Shown: positions 27,719 through 36,980, numbered from the stretch's first letter. The stretch is 64,000 bases of DNA from an uncultured Collinsella sp. (GCA_959605475.1 CAUHFS010000001.1:12680-76679), one strand, 5' to 3'. Notes: generated by a model from the letters alone, not told the origin. Made by a program: numbers and translations.

Positions 27719-28406
27719 CGAGCAGATGGCTGCTGCCGAGGGCCTGGGCTTTGTGCCCTACACCCGTCCGACCGGCACCGATACGGCCGAGCCGCTCAAG
27801 ATCGGCGTGCTCATCAGCGGCTCTGGCACCAACCTGCAGGCGCTGATTGACCTGATCGCCGCCGGCAAACTCAATGCTTCGATCGAGCTGGTGGTCTCGA
27901 GCCGTCCTTCGGCCAAGGGCTTGCAACGCGCCGAGCGTGCAGGTATCCAGACGCTGACGCTCTCCAAGGATGTCTATGCCGACCCTATTGCCGCCGACGA
28001 GATCATCGCGCACGAGCTGCTCGAGCGCGGCTGCGAATATGTGGTCATGGCCGGCTACATGCGCATGGTGCGCACGCCGCTGCTGGCGGCGTTCCCCAAT
28101 CGCGTGGTCAACCTGCATCCGGCGCTGCTGCCGAGCTTTACCGGCGCGCATGCGATCGACGATGCCTTTGTCCGCGGCGTTAAGGTGACCGGTGTGACCG
28201 TGCACTTTGCCAACGAGATCTACGACAACGGCCCCATCATCGCCCAGCGCGCGCTGGCTGTCGAGGAAGGCTGGGATGTCGACATGCTCGAGGAGCACAT
28301 CCATGCGATCGAGCATGTGCTGTATCCCGAGGTCGTGCAGATGCTCGCCGACGGTCGCGTCCACGTGCTGGAGAGCGGCAAGGTCGCAATTGATGCGGCG
28401 CGTTAG
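27708..28406 (+). CDS. purN: Phosphoribosylglycinamide formyltransferase (folate-dependent)
   Basis: 232 residues. After a roughly 29-residue N-terminal extension the family sequence begins (IGVLISGSGTNLQALI). The active-site segment NLHPALLPSFTGAHAIDDAF holds the conserved His, and the downstream Asp lies in ANEIYDNGPIIAQ. It transfers formyl from 10-formyl-THF to GAR. The ATG at 27708 overlaps purM. An ATG at 27726 is possible but has no better ribosome site. A strong terminator follows. Confidence 0.96.
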   Translation: MSASEQMAAAEGLGFVPYTRPTGTDTAEPLKIGVLISGSGTNLQALIDLIAAGKLNASIELVVSSRPSAKGLQRAERAGIQTLTLSKDVYADPIAADEIIAHELLERGCEYVVMAGYMRMVRTPLLAAFPNRVVNLHPALLPSFTGAHAIDDAFVRGVKVTGVTVHFANEIYDNGPIIAQRALAVEEGWDVDMLEEHIHAIEHVLYPEVVQMLADGRVHVLESGKVAIDAAR

Positions 28407-28456
28407 CTCGTGTAAAAGGGTCGCCTAGGTTTCTTTGTGACATAAGCAATCGAAAT

Positions 28457-28502
28457 AGCCGCTTGGGGCATATGGAACCACATGTGCCCCAAGCGGCTTT
28501 TA
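28457..28502 (+). terminator. Rho-independent terminator after purN
   Basis: A 14-bp stem AGCCGCTTGGGGCA (28457-28470) with 28484-28497 is followed by TTTTA. The stem ends the purM-purN unit. Confidence 0.87.
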
Positions 28503-28552
28503 CCATCTCTTCGATTTCGGGCTCCTGATAACGTGACAGGTGGGACCGAAAA

Positions 28553-28705
28553 ATGGGGGGGGTGGTTGGCTGCGCGCATGATATGGATATCAGCGGCGAT
28601 TTCTCCATCTCGGTAAATAAAGATGGCTTCAAGTTCAGTATCGGTTCGAACTTCGAGGTAGCAACCCTGTTCAACGATTTTCTTGCACTGACACCCATGT
28701 CATGA
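28553..28705 (+). CDS. Possible small protein or gene remnant with a G8 tract
   Basis: A 50-codon frame starts ATGGGGGGGGTGG, so the first codons are made by a run of eight G (28555-28562). It reads DISGDFSISVNKDGFKFSIG near its middle, which looks like real amphipathic strand sequence rather than random translation. No clear ribosome site precedes it. I do not recognise it. It could be a relic of a larger gene, or a real small protein whose frame could shift with the G tract. The rest of the 454-base gap holds the purN terminator and nothing else obvious. Confidence 0.25.
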   Translation: MGGVVGCAHDMDISGDFSISVNKDGFKFSIGSNFEVATLFNDFLALTPMS

Positions 28706-28860
28706 GCAAGGATAACTAGCCGGTATAGAGTCGCTTGAGCGGGTATGTGTCTGTTCAAGTGACCCATCGATTTGTTTAAGAAATAGTCAAACTACGAAAC
28801 AAGCGGCACGTGGGTAACTCACGACTCAGCGAGAGTAAAAGGAATAGGAGAAGAAGGTTC

Positions 28861-30078
28861 ATGTTTTGCCCCAAATGTGGCAGCAAGATTGGTGATGATG
28901 CGCGGTTCTGTACCGAATGCGGTCTGCCCTTGGGCGGGCTCTCGGGCAAGACTGCGGCCGAGGAGGGGCCCAAGGCCGAGCCGTCGGAGCGAGAATCATC
29001 GTCCGCTGAAGTCATAATGGAACCCACAGATACCGAAACGGACTCTGCGATAGGATCCGCGAATGCCGAGTCCACAGCAGAACCGAGCCCCGAGCCGGTC
29101 TCGAAGACCGCGAATAGCGGTCACTCCCAGATGTACAACTTCTTTATGCAACGCTGTCAGGTCGGTAACCGCCTAGTGCCGCAGTTTGCTATCATGATCG
29201 CCGCATTTATCGCCGCGGCAGGCATCGCTTACGCTGCTTTCATGCTCTACAAGAACTTCATCGAGCCCAATCTCCAGCAGCAATCCGTGCAACAGGAGCA
29301 AGCGACCGAAAGGCCCAAGAAGGACGAGAGAGCGGCCGAAGAAGTTGTCTATACGTTGGAGGCAAAGTCATTGACGGTGTCTGCTCCAGTCGACCCTATG
29401 CTCGAACAGGGCGAGCGGAGGGACATGGAATGGTCCTATCCGCAACTTAAGAGCTCCACCAAAGACGACGTTGCAGACAAAATTAACAAGGCGATTCTCG
29501 AGCCCCTTCAAATTGATGCGGAGCGAACGAATCGAGCATCAGATAATGAGCAATCAGATGCTGAGTTGTACCCCGACGGCGAATTTCCCTGCATATCGAG
29601 AAACGTGACGGTTACGTACATGGATGAGAACTTTTTCTGTATCCGTGACGAGCGCTATTCGACGGGATGGGGTCCGCATGGCGGCACGGTTGTGACTGGT
29701 GTTATTTTTGATTTGCATACGGGTGATACTGTTAGTCCTCAGGACATGTTTGGCATTGATACCGAGGATCTTGCCAGTTCCATGAGTTCGGCAGTTTGGC
29801 CGTATCTTACGGAAATGGGCAGAGAACATCCGTCTGATTACAATTCGATGCTCATGCGGAGCAATTCTTCGGACTATTCAATCAAGGGCTCAACGTGCTT
29901 GTGTGTGACATCCAAGGGGCTGGTGTATCACACCGAAGACTATGAGCTCGGTTCTTTTGCGGACGGCAATTGCGAGATTTTGGTTGCGTCCTGGGATGAT
30001 GAGTCTCAAGTTGGGTCCGAAGTAATCCCTGATGAGGTCAAGGACGGTACAACGGTGAAAGTCGATAAGGAGGACTAA
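28861..30078 (+). CDS. Zinc-ribbon single-pass membrane protein with DUF3298-like exported domain
   Basis: 405 residues. The N terminus is a double-CxxC zinc ribbon (MFCPKCGSKIGDDARFCTEC). Then come an acidic low-complexity linker, a TM segment (about residues 115-137, FAIMIAAFIAAAGIAYAAFM) and an outer domain. In the outer domain, SRNVTVTYMDENFFCIRDER and GVIFDLHTGDTVSPQDMFG resemble DUF3298/RsiV-type domains. It is a paralog of the protein at 35487, with a matching segment before and through the TM (FMQRCQVG versus MMQRRQIG). AGGAGAAGAAGG precedes the ATG; the frame upstream to 28810 is not needed. The next gene begins one base after the stop. Confidence 0.78.
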   Translation: MFCPKCGSKIGDDARFCTECGLPLGGLSGKTAAEEGPKAEPSERESSSAEVIMEPTDTETDSAIGSANAESTAEPSPEPVSKTANSGHSQMYNFFMQRCQVGNRLVPQFAIMIAAFIAAAGIAYAAFMLYKNFIEPNLQQQSVQQEQATERPKKDERAAEEVVYTLEAKSLTVSAPVDPMLEQGERRDMEWSYPQLKSSTKDDVADKINKAILEPLQIDAERTNRASDNEQSDAELYPDGEFPCISRNVTVTYMDENFFCIRDERYSTGWGPHGGTVVTGVIFDLHTGDTVSPQDMFGIDTEDLASSMSSAVWPYLTEMGREHPSDYNSMLMRSNSSDYSIKGSTCLCVTSKGLVYHTEDYELGSFADGNCEILVASWDDESQVGSEVIPDEVKDGTTVKVDKED

Positions 30079-30079
30079 C

Positions 30080-31696
30080 ATGTTCTGTCCCAACTGTGGA
30101 TTTGAGCTTGATGGCGATTTGCGATACTGCACCGAGTGTGGCTATGCACTCGAAGATGCAAAGGCGGTGCTGAACTCTGCCAGCAACGAAGTGGCAGAAG
30201 AGCCTTCCGTTATCAATGAGGCTGCGGAAGAGATTTTCGCTAGTGACGAAACGGAGAAGGAGCCTTCCGCCGGTGCCGAGGCGGGGGAGGAAAAGTCGCC
30301 CGTGGAGAGCGAGCCCGTAGCGGACGAAGAAGACGACCGGCCCAAGGACGACGTGTCGTCCGATGCAACGCCTTCGATTCAAGCCGTGCGCGCCGACCGG
30401 CCAAAGCCGAGCAATCCGGTCGCCAAGCCCATCGCGGCGCCAGCCCCTGCGCCTGCGGCGAATGTATCCGCACAGAAAAAGGAGCCCAAGGCGCTCTATA
30501 TCGTTGGTATCGTCGTTGGTCTGGCAGTCATTGCCATCTTTAGCTATCTGCTGTTCTTTAGCAAGTCCGGCGACGTTGCCCATTACGGCCAGGACAAGGC
30601 CATCGTGGTGGCCCAAGAATCCAAGATTACCCCGACCGACGCAAAGGGCGAGAAGATCAAGAAGTACTCGGTGACCCTGAACGGCGACAACGGCTACAGC
30701 ACCAATGCTGAGGTTAAGGGTGACGAGGGCTTCACGGTAAGCCAGTTTCCCGATATCAAACCGGGAAAATATACCCTCACCGTTAGGGACTCCAAGTCAA
30801 AAGTCGAGTGGGGCATTCCCGTCAAAGTCGTCGATAACTCTAAATCCACTGATGCCGTAAAAGAGGTTTCCCTCGAGGTGCCTAAGGCCAACGAGGCCGA
30901 TACAAAGACAGGCGAAGGCGACAAGAAGGATGGAGGCGCCGCTGCGGACAATACCGCTGCGTATGCCGCTTACAAGCAAAAGTGCCAGGAATATCTCGCG
31001 TGCTATGGAGAGCCACGAATTGTTGAGGCGACTGATTCTGTCTATGCGATGCGGGGGCTTTGTCTTGCCGACCTCGTTGATTTTGATCAGGATGGCCAGC
31101 CTGAGCTCTTGACCGTTGTGAACGGTATGAGCGATGACGAATTAAAGAGCGCTTGGAATGGAGATATAGAGGGACTTCAGAAGTCCTACACCGTAGAGGT
31201 TTGGTCGGCAGCTGATGGTGGCGTCAAGAGGCTTTACAGTCAAAATTGGCTTGATAACAGCAACGGAGGAACGATGTTTCTTCCGCTGATTAAAGCGGAT
31301 GACGGCAGCATCCTCGTAAGCCAAAGAACATATGAGATAAGCAATGCGATTACGGCATTGCTTGCTGGCAGGCAGGCTTTGGCTGGGGACAATACTTCGG
31401 TATACGGCAAGAAAGGCGATGTTTTTTCGCTTGTAAGCAACTACGAGTCCTGGGGAGTTGCGCCGAGCGAGGGCAATGGCTACGAAGGCTATTATGCGTC
31501 GGAGGGCAAGGAAATTTCCGGGACGGACTATAATGCTCTATATCAGCAATTTGGCTATGGGCACAATTACCGGACATACTACTTCCTTGATTTCTCAACC
31601 TCAGATTACGGCTCTATTTCGGGGGAATCCCACGTCGATCCCAAACAAGTTGCGGAAGTCACCAAAGATACGCTCAAAAAGGTGGGAATCGAATAA
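30080..31696 (+). CDS. Zinc-ribbon membrane protein with large exported domain
   Basis: 538 residues. It starts with a zinc ribbon (MFCPNCGFELDGDLRYCTEC), then has an acidic/proline-rich linker, a TM segment (about residues 139-158, ALYIVGIVVGLAVIAIFSYL) and an exported part. The exported part has a small beta domain (about 170-260) and a C-terminal domain with DFDQDGQPELLTVV, an FG-GAP/calcium-loop-like motif also seen in the 35487 protein (DLNGDGIDELLV). GATAAGGAGGA precedes the ATG. It forms a two-gene unit with the gene before it. Function unknown. Confidence 0.75.
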   Translation: MFCPNCGFELDGDLRYCTECGYALEDAKAVLNSASNEVAEEPSVINEAAEEIFASDETEKEPSAGAEAGEEKSPVESEPVADEEDDRPKDDVSSDATPSIQAVRADRPKPSNPVAKPIAAPAPAPAANVSAQKKEPKALYIVGIVVGLAVIAIFSYLLFFSKSGDVAHYGQDKAIVVAQESKITPTDAKGEKIKKYSVTLNGDNGYSTNAEVKGDEGFTVSQFPDIKPGKYTLTVRDSKSKVEWGIPVKVVDNSKSTDAVKEVSLEVPKANEADTKTGEGDKKDGGAAADNTAAYAAYKQKCQEYLACYGEPRIVEATDSVYAMRGLCLADLVDFDQDGQPELLTVVNGMSDDELKSAWNGDIEGLQKSYTVEVWSAADGGVKRLYSQNWLDNSNGGTMFLPLIKADDGSILVSQRTYEISNAITALLAGRQALAGDNTSVYGKKGDVFSLVSNYESWGVAPSEGNGYEGYYASEGKEISGTDYNALYQQFGYGHNYRTYYFLDFSTSDYGSISGESHVDPKQVAEVTKDTLKKVGIE

Positions 31697-31701
31697 AAAC
31701 T

Positions 31702-31740
31702 GAAAGGGGCTTGGAAAACTGTTTCCAAGCCCCTTTCTTA
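31702..31740. terminator. Bidirectional terminator
   Basis: A 16-bp perfect stem GAAAGGGGCTTGGAAA (31702-31717) pairs with 31722-31737 across an ACTG loop. It lies between convergent genes. Confidence 0.85.
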
Positions 31741-33120
31741 TAGTAGTTGCTCGAGTCCAACAAGCCTCGCGCTGCTTGCTTGAGCCGCTCTATTTTGACA
31801 CGCTTTGGTAAATCCACTCTTGCTAAACAAGTAGCACTGTTTGATCGGCTGGCCCAGCAGCGCGCTGCGTCGCTCGAGTGTTTCAAGAACGTCGGTATCT
31901 ACGGGCTCGTTTCTCCATTTGCACTCGCCAACGATGAGCTCCCCATCGGCGTCCTCAAGCACAACGTCAATCTCTTCTTGCCGGCGCGTGTTCGGGTTCG
32001 TGCCCCACCAAGAGCCGATTGCCTTGGGCAGCACATCCAGCTCGCTCTCAACAACCTGCCGCATCAACCACTGGCGGCACACTTCTTCAAATGCAGGACC
32101 CACAAAGGTGGACAAATCATGCTTGGCGATACGCGCGGCCACAGCGGCTCCGAGCCCCTCCTCAATTGTTCCTGCGTACAGTGGAACAAAACGATACCAA
32201 AACCTAAACAGGTTATCGCAGATCCGATAGACTACCTGGCGTTTTGTTGCCTTTACAACAGGCGTGACGCGCTCAACGATTCGCAGCTCGATCAATGCGT
32301 CGAGCAGTCGCGCGACCTGTGGCGTTGCGAGGTGGGTAACATCGGCAATCTCTTTGGAGCGTACATAGCCGTTGGCAATGGCGGTTATGACGGCATTGTA
32401 GATAGCCGGGCTGCGGACCTCTTGCAGCAGATAGTTCTGGGGTTCGGCATACAAAAACGCATCTTGACGCAACAGCGCATGCTCAAGGTTCCATTGAGTG
32501 GAACGCGTGCCATCGAGCTGTGATAGATAGAGCGGCATCCCGCCAACAACGGAATACAGCTCGATGACCCTTTCGATGGGTGCATCGGGAAGCATGAGCG
32601 CCGCGTCGAAGATGGTGAAGGGGTCAATGCGCAGCTGCATGGTGCGGCGTCCATAAAGAGGGCTTTGGTGTCCTAGTACCTGGTGTTCCATAAAGCTCAT
32701 GGACGACCCGCAGAGTACGAGGAACAGCTTGCTCGTGTCTTTATGTCGATCGATAAGCGTTTGCAGGCACGAAGAGATGCCCGGATCGCTCTCGGCGAGG
32801 TAGGGATACTCGTCAATAATCAGAACGATTCGCTCTGTCTTGGCGTGTTCGAAGACGGATTCGATTGCAACCTGGATAGAGGGGAACGCTGCTCCTGCGG
32901 CGCTATCGCCAAGTATCTCGCGGCTGAGCAGCGCGAGATTTTCGCTTGCAACGGTTTGCTGCCCAGTAAAGAAGATCACATGGGGTTTGCCCTGTGTAAA
33001 GGCGTGAAGCAGGCTGGTTTTACCTACGCGACGCCTTCCATAGACTACAGCAAACTGAAAGGAACCCTTTTGATAGGCGGTTTCCAGGGATTCAAGCTCT
33101 TCCCGACGTCCAACAAACAT
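31738..33120 (-). CDS. AAA/archaeal-type ATPase with C-terminal DUF234 nuclease-like domain
   Basis: 460 residues. Walker A is YGRRRVGKTSLL (about residues 28-39) and Walker B is IVLIIDEYPYL. The N-terminal half belongs to the STAND-like archaeal ATPase family, and a winged-helix stretch (KEIADVTHLATPQVARLLDA) follows. The C-terminal DUF234-type domain holds EEIDVVLEDADGELIVGECKW, the D-(x)n-E-x-K pattern of the PD-(D/E)xK nuclease fold. Such proteins occur as lone accessory or defence-like genes, and no biochemical role is settled. A perfect 12-bp palindrome lies just upstream. Lower GC than the housekeeping genes suggests acquisition. Confidence 0.85.
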   Translation of the reverse strand: MFVGRREELESLETAYQKGSFQFAVVYGRRRVGKTSLLHAFTQGKPHVIFFTGQQTVASENLALLSREILGDSAAGAAFPSIQVAIESVFEHAKTERIVLIIDEYPYLAESDPGISSCLQTLIDRHKDTSKLFLVLCGSSMSFMEHQVLGHQSPLYGRRTMQLRIDPFTIFDAALMLPDAPIERVIELYSVVGGMPLYLSQLDGTRSTQWNLEHALLRQDAFLYAEPQNYLLQEVRSPAIYNAVITAIANGYVRSKEIADVTHLATPQVARLLDALIELRIVERVTPVVKATKRQVVYRICDNLFRFWYRFVPLYAGTIEEGLGAAVAARIAKHDLSTFVGPAFEEVCRQWLMRQVVESELDVLPKAIGSWWGTNPNTRRQEEIDVVLEDADGELIVGECKWRNEPVDTDVLETLERRSALLGQPIKQCYLFSKSGFTKACQNRAAQASSARLVGLEQLL

Positions 33121-33130
33121 GATGTGCCTC

Positions 33131-33178
33131 GCTCATATACGTATTACTAACATATATATTACTAACACGTATATGAGC
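33131..33178 (-). promoter_or_regulatory. Palindromic control region of the DUF234 ATPase
   Basis: GCTCATATACGT (33131-33142) and ACGTATATGAGC (33167-33178) are perfect inverted repeats around two direct ATTACTAACA repeats. The region is very AT-rich and ends 10 bases before the ATPase start codon. It probably contains the promoter and an operator. Confidence 0.5.
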
Positions 33179-33222
33179 AACTTTCCACCCGTCAATCGGA
33201 TGGAACAGAAATGACAGCGTTT

Positions 33223-34581
33223 CTACTTAACGTGGCGCTTGAGTCTGGCATAGTCCTGAACTTGCTTTTTGCGCTTGGCGTTGAGGAGGTTGTTGAGGTC
33301 GAGCTTCTCGGCGGTGCAGCGTTTGAGTAGCTTGGAGCTGTCAAAGCCGTTTGACTCAATGTCTTCATCCAGATCGTGCTTGAGCTTGGTCCATTTATTG
33401 AGCTGCGAGCGCACGTAGGCCGCGGGACGTTCTATCTCGTTGGCGATGTCGCGTACGCTGGTGCCCGCTCCAAACAACTCGCGTATCTTTGCCGTCTCCT
33501 TGCGCGTGCGCTCATTTTTGGCATCGGTCTTGCATCGATCGCTGCAGTAGTGCCGTTTGACGCCACGATGCCCGGCAAGTGAATAGGCGCGTCCGCACTG
33601 CTCGCAATAGCCAATTTTGACGGTGCTCAGCTTGCGTGAAAAATCAAACCAGAGCCACGAGAGATAGCTGTCAAAGGAGAGGAACCCTGTGGACTCGTTA
33701 CCCTGGAACACATCCACGTGCGCGCCCGAGAGATGCGAGATCACGAGCGCCTGCACCAAAGCGGTGAGTGCATCGCGGTCATCGTTTTCAAGTTCTTCGC
33801 GGCGCTCCTGGATATCTGCTTGAGGGTCGATTACATAGAAGCTCTCCTCGCTATTGCTGACCTTGAGCCGCGCTGAAATCTCCGAGCTGGAGTCTTCGTC
33901 CATGTAGAACATCGCCTGCAAAACACTGAAGTCATTGGCGGTGAGCTCGTGTTCAAAAGAGAGCACGTTGAGTGCAACGAGGGATTCTTCCTCGTCGATC
34001 ATAAACATAAAGGCGTAGAAATATCCCGCATCGGATTCGATTTTGCGCACGATGGGCAGGCTTTTGAATGAGTCGGTATAATCACCGCCCGCCCTCAGGA
34101 TAGTGGTGTAGATCTTGAAGGATGACCCGTTTGCCGCGCAGGTCACCACTGATTTCTCGATTCTTTCCAATGCGGAGACCTTTGCGATGGTGCAGCTCCC
34201 GTTGAGGTATTCCTGGATGCGCATGGCAATAAGTGCTGCCATCGCGGCATTGGCCCAATCGCGTACGGATTCTATTGCGTGCTTGCCAAAAAGCGGCCCG
34301 GTCTGTTCGGCGTAATCAAGTACGTTAAAGAGGCTTGCGCGGAAGGGCTGCTCTTTAACGGCGGTGGGTTCGATGCATGATGCCAGCCTGATCAGATCGG
34401 CATGGCGCTCGCTGTGTGCGGGCCCTTCGTTGCTCTTGTTGCCGGCCAGCTCGGTGGGCATGTAGAGTTTAAAGACAAGCTGGGCCTCGCCAACGGGCCT
34501 ATTGGGTTCGTTCTCTATGAGGTTGACTGTCTTAAACGGAATCGAACCTTCAACGGTGCGTGTTTGGGAGAACTCAAACAT
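33223..34581 (-). CDS. Zn-finger and helix-turn-helix protein of unknown function
   Basis: 452 residues. The first 300 residues match no family I know. A treble-clef-like zinc finger follows (YCEQCGRAYSLAGHRG, then YCSDRCK), of the CGNR/YHC type. Then comes a helix-turn-helix stretch (GTSVRDIANEIERPAAYVRS) and a Lys-rich C terminus. The layout resembles CGNR-type DNA-binding regulators, with the N-terminal part as a possible ligand or sensor domain. It stands alone, with a 139-base gap to the next gene, which is divergent. Function cannot be named. Confidence 0.7.
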   Translation of the reverse strand: MFEFSQTRTVEGSIPFKTVNLIENEPNRPVGEAQLVFKLYMPTELAGNKSNEGPAHSERHADLIRLASCIEPTAVKEQPFRASLFNVLDYAEQTGPLFGKHAIESVRDWANAAMAALIAMRIQEYLNGSCTIAKVSALERIEKSVVTCAANGSSFKIYTTILRAGGDYTDSFKSLPIVRKIESDAGYFYAFMFMIDEEESLVALNVLSFEHELTANDFSVLQAMFYMDEDSSSEISARLKVSNSEESFYVIDPQADIQERREELENDDRDALTALVQALVISHLSGAHVDVFQGNESTGFLSFDSYLSWLWFDFSRKLSTVKIGYCEQCGRAYSLAGHRGVKRHYCSDRCKTDAKNERTRKETAKIRELFGAGTSVRDIANEIERPAAYVRSQLNKWTKLKHDLDEDIESNGFDSSKLLKRCTAEKLDLNNLLNAKRKKQVQDYARLKRHVK

Positions 34582-34720
34582 TGTTACCCCTGTCTCTAGC
34601 TGCAGGTTTAATAGCGTAGCACGTTTAGGAAAATTACCCGGTCAAAATCTCTATATCGGATAAACGACAAATCGTATCTTGTGATCGTCAAGAAAAGGGG
34701 TAACGAGAAAGGACCCGATT

Positions 34721-35344
34721 ATGCATTGCAAACAGTGTGGAGCAGAGATTAACGACGGCGCCAAGTTCTGCGGCGTGTGCGGAACGCCTACGGTCGCGGC
34801 TGCGGCCAGCGCGGTGGGGGATGCGATTTACGTCGAGGCCCAGCCGATTGAGAGCCAGTCTGTCGAGGCTCAGTTTCAAGCGGCGGAGGATGCAGAGGCC
34901 GCTGCTTGCCTGCAGGATTCGCTTCACGAGTCCATCGGGTCGCTTGGGCGAGCAGCGGTGATTTCATTGCTCTATGTGCTCTTTTTCAATTACGTGCTGG
35001 GAGGTGGCTCGCTGGGACTTAACAATATGATTCCGCTGGCGCTGCTTCTGATTGGTCCCTGGAAGGTGATTATCTCGCTGTACCGCAGCGGTGTAAGGCT
35101 TCCCTTTGTCTATGGTAGCGGCATTATCGGTATCACGATTATGCTAATCGAGCTTGTGGTTCTCGCGGGCCTTCCTGTCGTGGTTCTGATGCTTTTTTAC
35201 TGGTTGGGCAGTGTGATTCACGGGGCGGTTCCTGTTATTCCCGAATCGGTTCCGATGACGATCGTGGCGCTCTGGCCTATTGCCTCGGTTGCCAAATCAT
35301 CTTCAAGGCAATCAAGCTGCACATGGCTCGCGCCTAGCAAGTAG
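34721..35344 (+). CDS. Zinc-ribbon membrane protein, possibly frameshifted at its end
   Basis: 207 residues. An N-terminal zinc ribbon (MHCKQCGAEINDGAKFCGVCG) is followed by an Ala/Glu linker and three or four hydrophobic segments (about residues 82-175). The last 25 residues in this frame (KSSSRQSSCTWLAPSK) look unnatural. The +1 frame there reads YCLGCQIIFKAIKLHMARA and stops at 35331, which is more protein-like, so a frameshift near 35240-35260 is possible. GAGAAAGGA precedes the ATG. It belongs to the same zinc-ribbon group as its neighbours. Confidence 0.65.
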   Translation: MHCKQCGAEINDGAKFCGVCGTPTVAAAASAVGDAIYVEAQPIESQSVEAQFQAAEDAEAAACLQDSLHESIGSLGRAAVISLLYVLFFNYVLGGGSLGLNNMIPLALLLIGPWKVIISLYRSGVRLPFVYGSGIIGITIMLIELVVLAGLPVVVLMLFYWLGSVIHGAVPVIPESVPMTIVALWPIASVAKSSSRQSSCTWLAPSK

Positions 35345-35486
35345 CCCGTCGCATGCCTTCCGCGTGGGGTCAGGCGAATTTGAAAGGTGAAAGAAAAGGT
35401 TTACAGTCGAGCAAATTGCTCCTGGGCCTTTTCTGTTTGCAGGCTGTGGGCTATCGTTTCGATATGCTGGAGTTCTAGGGGGATTT

Positions 35487-36980
35487 ATGTACTGTGCAAG
35501 CTGCGGGGCAAAGATCAAAGACGGGGCGCGATTCTGTTCTGCATGCGGAAAACCGTTGGATGTGGATGATGCGCCGGCGAATGCTCAGCAGCCGCTTCCT
35601 TCAGGTACACCAAAGGCGTCTGCTGATAGAAAAGCGACAAGCGATCCTGCTGTATCTCGCGCAGAGGGCCCTTCTCCGGCGCCCTCTGATCATATGTCCT
35701 TTGCGGCCTTTATGATGCAGCGTCGGCAGATCGGCCGTTTTGCTGTGCCTACGTTTGTCACCATTCTTGCAGCAATCATCTTTACCGCTGGTGTCGCTTA
35801 CGCCCTGGTCAAAGCTTACGAAGCCTTTGTGCTGCCTCAAGCGCAGCAGCAGGAGCAGCCGGCTGCAGTCGAGGAGAAGTCGTCTAAAAAGAAGGTCGCG
35901 GCAACAAACAAGAAAGCACGCAGGGCTTACGAGGGCGTGGTTGCGCGTTACGAGGACTTTGCGAGCTATTGCGAGCGGAAGGGGGCTGGTGCTGCCAGCT
36001 ACGACGACTGGGCCCAGGGGCGCGGTGATGATTCTGGACTGGGGCAGATATTCGTTTATAACAACCAGACTGCCCCCGGCTTTTTAAGCTACTACTATGC
36101 TTTCGATGATTTGAATGGCGACGGAATTGACGAGCTGCTTGTTGGGTTTGTCGATGCGCAGAACGATATTTCGGCGATTGTGGGTGCCTACTGCTTTGTT
36201 GATGGAGAGGCCGTTTCGGTTATGCCTTCGTCAGAGATGGTAGAAGGCTCCAGCAATTTGACGAATCAGTATGACGGTTTTATTGCTCAGGGTGAGAGCC
36301 AAGTCATTACTGTCTGTAAGGACGGCATCGTTAAATTTACCTGTAGTCAGGATTGTAACCAGGCAGATTTCTATATTTCGCTTACTGCAGAGGGTCCTGA
36401 GGTCGTAGACGCGGTGCAAATTCAAAATAAGGAATTCGATAGGCAGAATGGCGCCTACTTGGTGAGGACCGTTGAGGATGGTGGCAAACCGCAGGAGGCG
36501 ATGGTCCAGGGGCGTGAGGAAGCGTGCAGAATTCTTGACGAGCTCGCCGGGAAGTATCCGGAGGCCGACATTGAAATGCCGTCCGCAAGCAGCGATATGT
36601 GGAAGGCATTCAAAGGGGTGGAGCCTTCGGAGGGCTCTTTGAAGGACGGCTCTGGCACTGCGGACGATCGATCTGGCGCATCTCAAGCACCATCTGAAGC
36701 GGCATCCGATAGCAGCGACGATGGGGAGGCCGCTGCGCGCGGCGATGGCGTGATCGCCGACATGGATGCGTTCATTGCAAACGCCAAGCGCGAGTTGATT
36801 GTGCCAGATGACGCCTCTATTACGTTCAAGGTCGCTGATAAGCCAAACTATTGGGAGGGGGCGGCAACGTACGTTTGGTACGTCGAGTTTTATAAAGACG
36901 GAAAGGTCGTAGCGTCTGCGGAATGCGGCTCCGAAGGGTACCCATGTCGGTCGATTATGGCCTATCACGAGAGCTGGTAA
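35487..36980 (+). CDS. Zinc-ribbon single-pass membrane protein
   Basis: 497 residues. It has a zinc ribbon (MYCASCGAKIKDGARFCSAC), a low-complexity linker, a TM (about residues 86-108, FVTILAAIIFTAGVAYALVK) and an exported domain with DDLNGDGIDELLVGF. A Ser/Asp-rich linker then leads to a C-terminal domain of about 70 residues. It is a paralog of the protein at 28861 around the TM segment and shares the DxNxDG loop with the one at 30080. GGGGGA precedes the ATG. The 142 bases before it hold no gene. Function unknown; a sensor or envelope role is only a guess. Confidence 0.72.
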   Translation: MYCASCGAKIKDGARFCSACGKPLDVDDAPANAQQPLPSGTPKASADRKATSDPAVSRAEGPSPAPSDHMSFAAFMMQRRQIGRFAVPTFVTILAAIIFTAGVAYALVKAYEAFVLPQAQQQEQPAAVEEKSSKKKVAATNKKARRAYEGVVARYEDFASYCERKGAGAASYDDWAQGRGDDSGLGQIFVYNNQTAPGFLSYYYAFDDLNGDGIDELLVGFVDAQNDISAIVGAYCFVDGEAVSVMPSSEMVEGSSNLTNQYDGFIAQGESQVITVCKDGIVKFTCSQDCNQADFYISLTAEGPEVVDAVQIQNKEFDRQNGAYLVRTVEDGGKPQEAMVQGREEACRILDELAGKYPEADIEMPSASSDMWKAFKGVEPSEGSLKDGSGTADDRSGASQAPSEAASDSSDDGEAAARGDGVIADMDAFIANAKRELIVPDDASITFKVADKPNYWEGAATYVWYVEFYKDGKVVASAECGSEGYPCRSIMAYHESW

